13,953 nucleotides of DNA. Source: Candidatus Saccharimonadota bacterium. GTDB taxonomy: Bacteria > Patescibacteriota > Saccharimonadia > Saccharimonadales > SZUA-47. Location: positions 1 to 13,953 of the forward strand of contig QIKK01000052.1 in assembly GCA_003231925.1 (NCBI GenBank). Reading direction: 5' to 3'. Both the position numbers and the translations under genes were made by a program. Of this stretch, positions 7,467-13,116 are shown one piece after another. The notes under the pieces were generated by a model. The model searched no databases and was not told the DNA's origin. It saw nothing but the letters and a program-made list of their open reading frames with translations. The first letter of the stretch is position 1. Each line of letters starts with the position of its first letter.

Positions 7467-8249
7467 CTAAACGGTTAGACTTGTTGTGGCAGCCTCAAGT
7501 ATCTTGGATGGATTTTGTAACCAAAAAACGCTTGCCCGAGTGGCTGTTTTAACTCTCCAGGGCATATCCTCGTTGGGGGTTGTTATGACTCTACCGTCGA
7601 ACGCAACATAAACCACGTCGTGGTGTTTAACAGATATGCAGACAGGATATTCTTCTGTGAGTGAGTGCAGAGCCTCAACCAGCTGTTGGATGGACATGCC
7701 AAAAGTTATCGGTGTTATCAATGGTATGTTTATAAATATTTTTTGAAGCTGAGCTAAGCTAACAACAATCAGTGTATTCTCCCTACTTAACAGAACTTTT
7801 GGAAATGCTTTAAAATAATCGGTGGCATCTTGGGTGATAGTTAGTAACCCATCATACTTTTGAACAAAGTTTTCTAGTAAAACGGCAGTTTCGCTGTTCC
7901 TACCAAAATCGCCTGCTAGTAATGTGCCATCAGACCAGTTTGATGACTCTAGGAAATTATCCAGGGCAGGTTTAGAAAAACTGCCACTCCGATTGCTTGA
8001 GGCATAGTCGGCATCGGGTAATATCGCCTTAACTGTTTTCTTGACGGCATCAGGAAGCAGTACCCTGCAAATGCCTATGCCGGACTTTATGGCCTCGTTG
8101 TAAGCAACGCCTGGAGCACCAAATGCAAAAGCATTACCACCGATAATTGCTAGTTTTCCTGCACTTTGCTTGGATTGAGGTCTACTCCATAGTAAATCAG
8201 GAAAGAGTGGTTTTTCAGAAGTTTGTCTATGCCAGTATGTATTTTCCAT
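7467..8249 (-). CDS. Divergent NAD(P)H-hydrate dehydratase (ribokinase-like, YjeF C-terminal) homologue
   Basis: The best match is the fold of ADP/ATP-dependent NAD(P)H-hydrate dehydratase, which repairs hydrated NADH and NADPH. The glycine-rich start fits: KLAIIGGNAFAFGAPG then AYNEAIKSGIGICRV (about residues 32-63), and GTLLAGDFGRNSETA (108-122) occupies the place of the GPGLG loop. The usual DADAL (here TQDATDYF), TPHxGE and C-terminal GTGD motifs are degenerate or absent, so activity is doubtful. The start at 8249 (MENTYW, 260 residues) is fixed by a strong GGAGGA ribosome site five bases upstream; it overlaps the preceding HAD gene by 23 bases. The two genes are therefore translationally linked. 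A longer frame to 8291 lacks such a site. Confidence 0.6.
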   Translation of the reverse strand: MENTYWHRQTSEKPLFPDLLWSRPQSKQSAGKLAIIGGNAFAFGAPGVAYNEAIKSGIGICRVLLPDAVKKTVKAILPDADYASSNRSGSFSKPALDNFLESSNWSDGTLLAGDFGRNSETAVLLENFVQKYDGLLTITQDATDYFKAFPKVLLSRENTLIVVSLAQLQKIFINIPLITPITFGMSIQQLVEALHSLTEEYPVCISVKHHDVVYVAFDGRVITTPNEDMPWRVKTATRASVFWLQNPSKILEAATTSLTV

Positions 8250-8946
8250 CACTGTCCTCCAATATGTAAGCAATACTCTTTCGTTCCACAACTATTTTCC
8301 ATTTGGCTTTACGTGCGTATTCTAGCAAGTCTTGGTTCGGGTTAAAAGCAATCGGGTTTTCTACTTGTTCTAGCATACTTATATCTCCCCCAGAATCACC
8401 AACTGCGTAGCTATCATTCATAGTTAGATTGTGTTTTTTAACAAAACCCCTAAGAATTAAATGTTTATCTTTGTATGTTTTTTTAATTTTGCCAGTATAA
8501 CTTTTGCCATCTTTTGTTCTGATATACTCCTGGCCGATCCAGTCGTCGAAACCGTGATACGAAGCAAACAAATTGACTTCTTCTAGTCTCGAGCCTGAGA
8601 TGGCAATTAAAAAATAACCCTCCGTCTTTAACCGTTTTATAAGTTTTTTTGTATACAGATAGGTCTGATCTAACAAAGGTGGTAATACTTGCTTGAGAGC
8701 TTTGTCATAGTCTTGCGGATTAAGTTCTGACACCACATCGTCTAGAATGGTGATCGTTCGTTTATCAAATTCTTCAAAAGCTTTGTCATGCGTTCTTCTC
8801 TTCCATTTGTCGTATAAATTTACGGCCATTTTGTCCACTTTAGGGTGAAGCTTATTATTGCGAGCCAAACTTAAAGCAACTTCCCAATACAAATGAGAAC
8901 GGAAAACAGTTCCATCTATGTCAAACACCGCAAACTTCCTTTTCAT
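8227..8946 (-). CDS. HAD-superfamily phosphatase, subfamily IB (SerB-like)
   Basis: This is a 239-residue cytoplasmic phosphatase with every HAD motif: motif I DIDGT (Asp9 nucleophile and Asp11 acid/base), motif II AISGS (Ser117), motif III Lys near 159-161 (YKDKH) and motif IV GDSGGDISML (Asp184 and Asp188). The roughly 100 residues between motifs I and II form the helical cap typical of the HAD-IB group, to which phosphoserine phosphatase and related phosphatases belong. The substrate cannot be told from sequence. It is the first gene of a two-gene operon. The ATG at 8946 is 9 bases from an extended -10 box, so it is probably leaderless. Confidence 0.85.
   Translation of the reverse strand: MKRKFAVFDIDGTVFRSHLYWEVALSLARNNKLHPKVDKMAVNLYDKWKRRTHDKAFEEFDKRTITILDDVVSELNPQDYDKALKQVLPPLLDQTYLYTKKLIKRLKTEGYFLIAISGSRLEEVNLFASYHGFDDWIGQEYIRTKDGKSYTGKIKKTYKDKHLILRGFVKKHNLTMNDSYAVGDSGGDISMLEQVENPIAFNPNQDLLEYARKAKWKIVVERKSIAYILEDSDGKYILA
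8250..8261 (-). promoter_or_regulatory. Strong Shine-Dalgarno site (GGAGGA) of the operon's second gene
   Basis: On the minus strand GGAGGA precedes the ATG at 8249 by five bases (GGAGGACAGTG-ATG), inside the end of the HAD gene. It is the clearest ribosome binding site in the window and decides the start of the downstream gene. Confidence 0.8.
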
Positions 8947-8955
8947 ATTGTTAAG

Positions 8956-8964
8956 TATATACCA
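8956..8964 (-). promoter_or_regulatory. Extended -10 promoter of the HAD gene, predicted leaderless
   Basis: The minus strand reads TGGTATATA, an extended -10 box ending 9 bases before the ATG at 8946. No Shine-Dalgarno site lies in the 9 bases CTTAACAAT. Confidence 0.5.
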
Positions 8965-9029
8965 GCCAGTTGCCGGAGACTAGAGTGCAGTGTGGGATGT
9001 ATCGGCTGTAGAAGTGTTGGTATTATTTA

Positions 9030-9503
9030 CTAGGATTTTTTATTTTCAAGAGGCAATGGATTCTCTATCTCGGATTCTTTATATCGCTTAGCATCCGCTG
9101 CTAAGTAGGTGATTCCGCCAAACAGAAATGCTATAAGTGCTTCATTCACTCTCTTTTTTCGGATTTGGGTGGAATTTGAGGTTCTCTCATTGATAGCAAC
9201 TTCACTAAACTCTTCGGCTGGGGGCTGTTGATAGACGGGTCTGTCGTCTTCCGTTAAAAAGCTTCCTTTTGATTCTCCTGGCTGTAGAGTAAATAATTTT
9301 ATACCTCCTAGGCTTACAACGGTTAGATATGGTAGACATTCTTCAGATACTGGCTTAGTCTGAATCTCTGGTGTAAGAGTTTCTGCACAGGCTTTTATAT
9401 TCTCAAGTTGCTCCATCTCAGAGGGTAGATGTAACGTGCTTCCATATAAAAAACCAGTTATTCCGGCTATTGATGCAACGGCGATTTTATAGCTTTCTTT
9501 CAT
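9030..9503 (-). CDS. Hypothetical small protein with two predicted membrane helices
   Basis: I do not recognise this 157-residue protein. It has a hydrophobic helix at about residues 6-23 and a second at about 120-136, separated by a polar loop of roughly 95 residues with two cysteines (39 and 56) that could form a disulfide if the loop is outside. The end is charged (KRYKESEIENPLPLENKKS). It stands alone between the HAD operon and the exodeoxyribonuclease gene, all on the same strand, with gaps of 83 and 88 bases. The start ATG (9501-9503) follows TGTTATAGT at only 6 bases, again a leaderless arrangement. Confidence 0.7.
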   Translation of the reverse strand: MKESYKIAVASIAGITGFLYGSTLHLPSEMEQLENIKACAETLTPEIQTKPVSEECLPYLTVVSLGGIKLFTLQPGESKGSFLTEDDRPVYQQPPAEEFSEVAINERTSNSTQIRKKRVNEALIAFLFGGITYLAADAKRYKESEIENPLPLENKKS

Positions 9504-9509
9504 AGGGCA

Positions 9510-9518
9510 ACTATAACA
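9510..9518 (-). promoter_or_regulatory. Extended -10 promoter of the 157-residue protein, predicted leaderless
   Basis: The minus strand reads TGTTATAGT, an extended -10 box with one mismatch, ending 6 bases before the ATG at 9503. Confidence 0.5.
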
Positions 9519-9591
9519 TCTTTGTCTCTAATAGAAAGTGCTAGAGGTTACTTTTTTTACTTTATATATAAATTTCATTAATTATTGGTTG

Positions 9592-10389
9592 TTAGTCTCT
9601 AAATTCGATGCTAATTGGGCAGTGATCTGACCCCATTACTTCTGGGTAAATATTTGCCTGGGTAATTTGGTTACTCAAGTTTTTGCTAGCTAGCCAATAA
9701 TCTATTCTCCAGCCAACATTTCTTTCCCTTGCTCCGCCCCAATGTGTCCACCAAGTATAGGAATCTTTGGTATCAGGATGTAAATATCTGAAAGTATCCA
9801 ATAAACCAGCTCTAAGGAGGTGACTAAAGCCCCTTCTCTCTTCGTTAGTAAACCCATGCTTACCGATATTTTCTTTGGGTCTGGCTAAGTCTATTTCTTG
9901 ATGTGCTACATTAAAATCCCCACAAACCAAAACTGGTTTTTTGAGCTGTAGAAGGGCTAGATGGTCCTTAAAAGCTGGGTCCCAGGATTTCTGTCGTATT
10001 TCTAGGCGCTCTAACTCGCCTTTGCTATTGGGTGTGTACACCGTACAAACGAAAAAATCTTTAAACTCAGCGGTTAGTACCCTCCCTTCTTTAGATATAT
10101 CGCCAAAGTTATCTATAAAATTGTATTTTTTTAAAATATCGTCAGAAAAGCCCAAAATTATGCTAAGGGGCTTAGTTTTGCTAAATATTGCTGTTCCGCT
10201 GTAGCCTTTTTTATCTGCACTATTCCAAGTTTCTGAGTATTGTGGTAGTTCAACTGGTGATTGATCCTGGGTTGCCTTGGTCTCTTGAATACATAAAATA
10301 TCTGGATTGTGCTCCGTAACAAACTTTTGTAACATCTCTTTGTTCCAAACTGCCCTGATTCCGTTAACATTCCATGAGTATAACTTCAT
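9592..10389 (-). CDS. xth: Exodeoxyribonuclease III (AP endonuclease, ExoIII/APE1 family)
   Basis: This enzyme cuts DNA at abasic sites in base-excision repair and can remove 3' blocks. The 265-residue length and all family motifs fit: SWNVNG (Asn7), CIQETK (Glu36, metal ligand), TVYTPNS (Tyr118), VCGDFNVA (Asp158 and Asn160), WRIDYWLAS (Asp230) and GSDHCPI (Asp255-His256 catalytic pair). The protein is full length. The gene is divergent from pyrH, with only 39 bases between the two start codons. The start at 10389 is 7 bases from a TGATACAAT extended -10 box. Confidence 0.95.
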   Translation of the reverse strand: MKLYSWNVNGIRAVWNKEMLQKFVTEHNPDILCIQETKATQDQSPVELPQYSETWNSADKKGYSGTAIFSKTKPLSIILGFSDDILKKYNFIDNFGDISKEGRVLTAEFKDFFVCTVYTPNSKGELERLEIRQKSWDPAFKDHLALLQLKKPVLVCGDFNVAHQEIDLARPKENIGKHGFTNEERRGFSHLLRAGLLDTFRYLHPDTKDSYTWWTHWGGARERNVGWRIDYWLASKNLSNQITQANIYPEVMGSDHCPISIEFRD

Positions 10390-10396
10390 AGTTTGT

Positions 10397-10405
10397 ATTG
10401 TATCA
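10397..10405 (-). promoter_or_regulatory. Extended -10 promoter of the exodeoxyribonuclease gene, predicted leaderless
   Basis: The minus strand reads TGATACAAT, ending 7 bases before the ATG at 10389. It lies 9 bases from the oppositely oriented -10 box of pyrH. Confidence 0.55.
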
Positions 10406-10414
10406 GTTTTAAGT

Positions 10415-10420
10415 TACAAT
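10415..10420 (+). promoter_or_regulatory. -10 box of pyrH, predicted leaderless
   Basis: TACAAT ends 8 bases before the ATG at 10429. The TG of an extended box is absent here (AG instead), so this one is weaker. Confidence 0.45.
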
Positions 10421-10428
10421 AGCCCCTG

Positions 10429-11016
10429 ATGTATAGGCGAATCCTTTTGAAAATATCAGGCGAGCAACTAGCCGGTGAGCATGAAACCGGTATAGATCCT
10501 AAAGTAGTTGCTTGGATAGCCAGTGAAGCAAAAAAAGTTGTTGACACAGGTTGCCAGTTAGTCATTATTGCAGGTGGCGGTAATTTAGTGCGTGGAGCAG
10601 ACATTGCTGGTAATGGTATCAAACGAGTTACAGCTGATCAAATGGGGATGTTGAGCGGGCTTATTAATGCCATAGCAATGACCGACATATTTGAAGCGAA
10701 TGGTGTAAAAACACGCTGTTTGAGCAATTTGTATGCCAGCCAAGTTGCTGAAAATTATGCTTATCGATTGGCGGAAAAACACTTACAGAAAAATAGAGTA
10801 TTAATAATAGCAGGAGGGATTGGTCGCCCGTACTCAACCCATGATAGTGCGGCGGTATCCATTGGCCTTGAACTTGATTGCGAAATTGTCCTTAAAGCTA
10901 CAAAAGTTGACGGAGTTTATGATAAAGATCCAAATAAATTTGATGATGCTGTCAGATTGGATAAAGTTAGTTATCAAGAAGCACTTGAAAATCCAGAAAT
11001 AAAGGAGCTGCTTTAG
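10429..11016 (+). CDS. pyrH: UMP kinase, truncated by a frame break near its 3' end
   Basis: UMP kinase phosphorylates UMP to UDP in pyrimidine nucleotide synthesis and belongs to the amino-acid-kinase fold. Clear signatures are RRILLKISGEQLAG, VVIAGGGN-type VIIAGGGNLVRG, the TADQMGMLSGLINAIAM helix, IIAGGIGRPYSTHDSAA and VLKATKVDGVYDKDPNK. After NPEIK the frame reads ELL and stops at 11014-11016, whereas the family continues with KVMD then an AA(L/F) helix. That continuation (AALGLAAEQDM...) is present from 11007 in another frame. The KVMD-equivalent codons are missing, so the lesion looks like loss of about 7 or 10 bases, not one. UMP kinase is normally essential, so an assembly or read error must be considered. 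Confidence 0.9.
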   Translation: MYRRILLKISGEQLAGEHETGIDPKVVAWIASEAKKVVDTGCQLVIIAGGGNLVRGADIAGNGIKRVTADQMGMLSGLINAIAMTDIFEANGVKTRCLSNLYASQVAENYAYRLAEKHLQKNRVLIIAGGIGRPYSTHDSAAVSIGLELDCEIVLKATKVDGVYDKDPNKFDDAVRLDKVSYQEALENPEIKELL

Positions 11017-11123
11017 GGTTAGCAGCGGAACAAGATATGGCGGTGATTGTATATAAGCTTGATGAGCCAGATGCTTTAGTTCGTATTATTAACGGCGGAT
11101 CAGTTGGTACAAAAATCTCCTAA
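11007..11123 (+). pseudogene. pyrH: Out-of-frame 3' end of pyrH
   Basis: This frame encodes AALGLAAEQDM, AVIVYKLDEPDALVRIINGG and SVGTKIS, then TAA at 11121-11123. It matches the expected UMP kinase C-terminus (the E. coli equivalent ends with a similar strand, PGAL-type loop and GT motif). It has no start of its own and is separated from the main frame by two bases (11005-11006). The stop is only four bases from the stop of the convergent NUDIX gene. Confidence 0.85.
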
Positions 11124-11127
11124 GTGT

Positions 11128-11745
11128 TTAGACGGCATGAGTTTTTTCAGAAGGTTTAATTAAGTTTTTTTGCTTTACGTATAATTTCTTATCATTTTGA
11201 TCAACTATCCAAGAAAACTCTGTAGTATCTGGCGGAGTATCTATCCCAACAGCGTTAAGTAGCTGTTTCATGCTTGGTGCTACTTTTTCGTCTCCTGATT
11301 CAATCCACAGTAATAAATCAGTTATTGATATCCAACGAGCTTCTTCAACCTCTTCCTCTTGCAAGGACAAAGATTTGATTGACTGATTAAAGTGGCCCTT
11401 AAACAAACCACTGAATCGTTTGCCATCCTTAAAATCAAAATATAAATTACCGAAGAAGTCGAGTTCAACGTCAGATATGCCTAATTCCTCCTCTAGTTCT
11501 TTGTAGATATTTTTGGTGTATGATTCATGTTCTTCTACGCTTCCAGATGCCGTCGGTCCCCAATACCCAGGCAAGATAGATTTTTTATTGGAACGTTTAG
11601 CTATAAGTACTTCATTTTTGTCGTTGAATAGAAAGACACTTGTATCACGCCTTCGTTCGGATTGTTTCATATCACCAAATTTTATATATTTTAAGACGTT
11701 ATCAAAATCATCAACTACAATTCCAATTTCTTCTTTTCTTGCCAT
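11128..11745 (-). CDS. NUDIX hydrolase
   Basis: NUDIX enzymes hydrolyse nucleoside diphosphates linked to another group. The NUDIX box is at residues 68-90: G68, E74, then KELEEELGI in place of REUxEExGU, so the usual Arg is Lys82. The metal-binding glutamates 86 and 87 are in place. An N-terminal strand region precedes it and RRRDTSVFLFN leads into LIAKRS and LPGYWGPTASG, which resembles the YfcD/isopentenyl-diphosphate-isomerase-like branch; the substrate is unknown. The protein is 205 residues. It follows smpB on the same strand after 47 bases and is probably cotranscribed. AAGG lies about 11 bases before the ATG (11743-11745), a weak ribosome site. Confidence 0.87.
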   Translation of the reverse strand: MARKEEIGIVVDDFDNVLKYIKFGDMKQSERRRDTSVFLFNDKNEVLIAKRSNKKSILPGYWGPTASGSVEEHESYTKNIYKELEEELGISDVELDFFGNLYFDFKDGKRFSGLFKGHFNQSIKSLSLQEEEVEEARWISITDLLLWIESGDEKVAPSMKQLLNAVGIDTPPDTTEFSWIVDQNDKKLYVKQKNLIKPSEKTHAV

Positions 11746-11792
11746 AGTCTATGTCGCCTTTTTTCTATTTTCAAATCCTATTTTTGGAACGT

Positions 11793-12254
11793 TCATCGTG
11801 TTGAGCCCCTTAATTCTCTACTAGTATTTCTGGAGTCGTCACGCTTTTTGATAATTTGTCGTTTGTCATACTCTTTCTTACCAACACCCAGTGCTATTTT
11901 CAATTTAATATGACGACCGCCTATGAGTACCTCGGTGGGTAGGACGGTTTTACCTTGTTGTTTTGCAACGATAATTGCATTAATTTCTCGACGCTTAGCT
12001 AGCAGTTTTCTGGCCTGGGTCACTTCGCTATCCTCAATTGGTATGCCACTGCTTCCAGTTATCGAGGCGTTTATTAGCCATAGCTCTCTATTTTTAATCG
12101 TTACGTAGGCACTTTTTATCTGACCATGACCAAGGCGAAGAGATTTTGCTTCACGGCCGTTTAAGACAATCCCCACTACAAAACTATCGCCCAAGCTATA
12201 ATCAAAGTAAGCTCGTTTGTTAGAGATTCTCTTAGTATTTTGATGCTTCTTCAT
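11793..12254 (-). CDS. smpB: SsrA-binding protein SmpB
   Basis: SmpB binds tmRNA and brings it to stalled ribosomes for trans-translation. The family pattern is complete at about 153 residues: ISNKRAYFDY start, VGIVLNGREAKSLR, LLINASI-type LWLINASIT, KLLAKRREI, and the C-terminal LGVGKKEYDKRQIIKKRD followed by a basic tail (SRNTSRELRGSTR). The tail enters the decoding centre in known homologues. I chose the ATG at 12254 rather than the in-frame GTG at 12257 because the likely transcription start is too close to the GTG. The ssrA gene itself is not seen in the window. It is the first gene of the smpB-NUDIX unit and is divergent from the PaaX-like gene. Confidence 0.93.
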   Translation of the reverse strand: MKKHQNTKRISNKRAYFDYSLGDSFVVGIVLNGREAKSLRLGHGQIKSAYVTIKNRELWLINASITGSSGIPIEDSEVTQARKLLAKRREINAIIVAKQQGKTVLPTEVLIGGRHIKLKIALGVGKKEYDKRQIIKKRDDSRNTSRELRGSTR

Positions 12255-12263
12255 CACAATCTT

Positions 12264-12272
12264 ATTCTAGCA
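12264..12272 (-). promoter_or_regulatory. Extended -10 promoter of smpB, predicted leaderless
   Basis: The minus strand reads TGCTAGAAT, an extended -10 box with one mismatch, ending 9 bases before the ATG at 12254. It overlaps a tandem repeat and a palindrome. Confidence 0.5.
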
Positions 12273-12292
12273 GATATCTTCTAGCAGATATC
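12265..12292. repeat. 14-base perfect tandem duplication in the smpB promoter
   Basis: TTCTAGCAGATATC is present twice head to tail (12265-12278 and 12279-12292). On the minus strand each copy contains GATATCTGCTAGAA, so the core of the smpB -10 box is duplicated. Confidence 0.9.
12267..12284. promoter_or_regulatory. 18-base imperfect palindrome, possible operator
   Basis: CTAGCAGATATCTTCTAG is symmetric about GATATC with one mismatched pair (16 of 18 positions). It overlaps the smpB -10 box and lies between smpB and the PaaX-like gene. Binding by a dimeric regulator here would block smpB; which protein binds, if any, is unknown. Confidence 0.35.
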
Positions 12293-12322
12293 AGAAATCC
12301 AACACTCCATAAATCTGTAAAT

Positions 12323-12342
12323 AATAATATCACCTGCTATAA
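12323..12342 (+). repeat. 20-base direct repeat, copy 1 (promoter of the PaaX-like gene)
   Basis: AATAATATCACCTGCTATAA occurs here and again at 12954-12973, identical and in the same orientation. This copy supplies the extended -10 box of the downstream gene. Confidence 0.9.
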
Positions 12343-12343
12343 T
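12335..12343 (+). promoter_or_regulatory. Extended -10 promoter of the PaaX-like gene, predicted leaderless
   Basis: TGCTATAAT is a perfect extended -10 box ending 7 bases before the ATG at 12351, which puts the expected transcription start on the start codon. Confidence 0.65.
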
Positions 12344-12350
12344 AATTTAC

Positions 12351-12980
12351 ATGAGGTCTAACACTAAGAAGTTTATAGATGGTTTTTTGCGCTTTGGCAT
12401 TGTTGGTGGCGTAATCGGAGCAGCTTTCATTGCACCAAAAACTACTGAAATGATACCCGATATACTGATTAGATATCTAAGGACACCCACAAAAGAGCAA
12501 GAGTACAAGAGGCTTTTGAGATATATGGAGCGCCAGAAGCTCATAGAAACGCTTTCCGATAATGGAGAAGTGACGGTAAAAATTACTGAAAAAGGAAGAA
12601 AAAGACTGGTAAAGGTTGATTTGGATAATATGGTGGTACCAACACCAAAAAGCTGGGACAAAAAATGGCGACTAGTTATGTTTGATATTCCAAAGGTAAA
12701 GCAAACTCAGAGATTGTATTTCCTAGAAAAGTTAAGAATGATGGGGTTCTATAAAATGCAAGCTAGTTTTTGGGTTCACCCCTTCCCTTGCGAGGAGCAG
12801 GTTCACGTTTTATGTGAGGCTTATGGATTAAGACAGTATACCTCCATCGCAACTTGTGAGTTTCATAAATATGAGAGTAAACAACTTCTAAGAGTTTTTA
12901 AGTATTTTTTAAGTATCTCCTTGCCACCTAAGGAAAATTCTAAAATTGTTAAAAATAATATCACCTGCTATAAAAATTGA
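12351..12980 (+). CDS. PaaX/Cas2-like winged-helix protein
   Basis: This 209-residue protein has three parts. Residues 12-29 form a hydrophobic, possibly membrane-bound helix (FLRFGIVGGVIGAAFIAP). Residues 50-90 look like a winged helix-turn-helix (RLLRYMERQKLIETL, then VTVKITEKGRKRL). Residues 100-170 match the PaaX C-terminal/Cas2-like fold: WDKKWRLVMFDIPK with Asp112, EKLRMMGFYKMQASFWVHPF. Proteins of this design are common in CPR genomes, usually labelled PaaX repressor or Cas2-like, with no proven role. No CRISPR array or other cas gene is near. The last eight residues (NNITCYKN) and the stop are encoded by a copy of the gene's own promoter repeat, so the tail may be acquired. Confidence 0.8.
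   Translation: MRSNTKKFIDGFLRFGIVGGVIGAAFIAPKTTEMIPDILIRYLRTPTKEQEYKRLLRYMERQKLIETLSDNGEVTVKITEKGRKRLVKVDLDNMVVPTPKSWDKKWRLVMFDIPKVKQTQRLYFLEKLRMMGFYKMQASFWVHPFPCEEQVHVLCEAYGLRQYTSIATCEFHKYESKQLLRVFKYFLSISLPPKENSKIVKNNITCYKN
12954..12973 (+). repeat. 20-base direct repeat, copy 2 (3' end of the PaaX-like gene)
   Basis: This is an exact copy of 12323-12342, 631 bases downstream, and is part of the coding end of the PaaX-like gene. It includes TGCTATAAA, so it could act as a weak promoter, but no good start codon follows at 6-9 bases. Confidence 0.9.
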
Positions 12981-13098
12981 TAATTGGGGGTAGGTTTTAT
13001 ATATTGCGGATTGGCCCATCGAGGGTGTTTATTTATCATGGTATATGTTGCCAAAAAAACTCGCAGAAGTTGAGATAGTAGACAAGATATCAGAAGTA

Positions 13099-13107
13099 TG
13101 CTATAAT
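13099..13107 (+). promoter_or_regulatory. Extended -10 promoter of the gene at 13117, predicted leaderless
   Basis: TGCTATAAT is a perfect extended -10 box ending 9 bases before the ATG at 13117. It lies inside a longer open frame starting at 13045, which argues that the upstream 24 codons are not translated. Confidence 0.65.
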
Positions 13108-13116
13108 ATATGCTAT

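Noticed and set aside
12351..12980. A CRISPR-Cas adaptation module suggested by the Cas2-like fold
   Set aside because: No repeat-spacer array and no cas1 or other cas gene is present in the window; the 20-base repeats number only two and lie 631 bases apart.
13045..13116. 24-codon N-terminal extension of the gene at 13117
   Set aside because: It contains the extended -10 box and the spacer of the gene itself, and the residues (rich in C, Y, N, I) do not look like the following protein.
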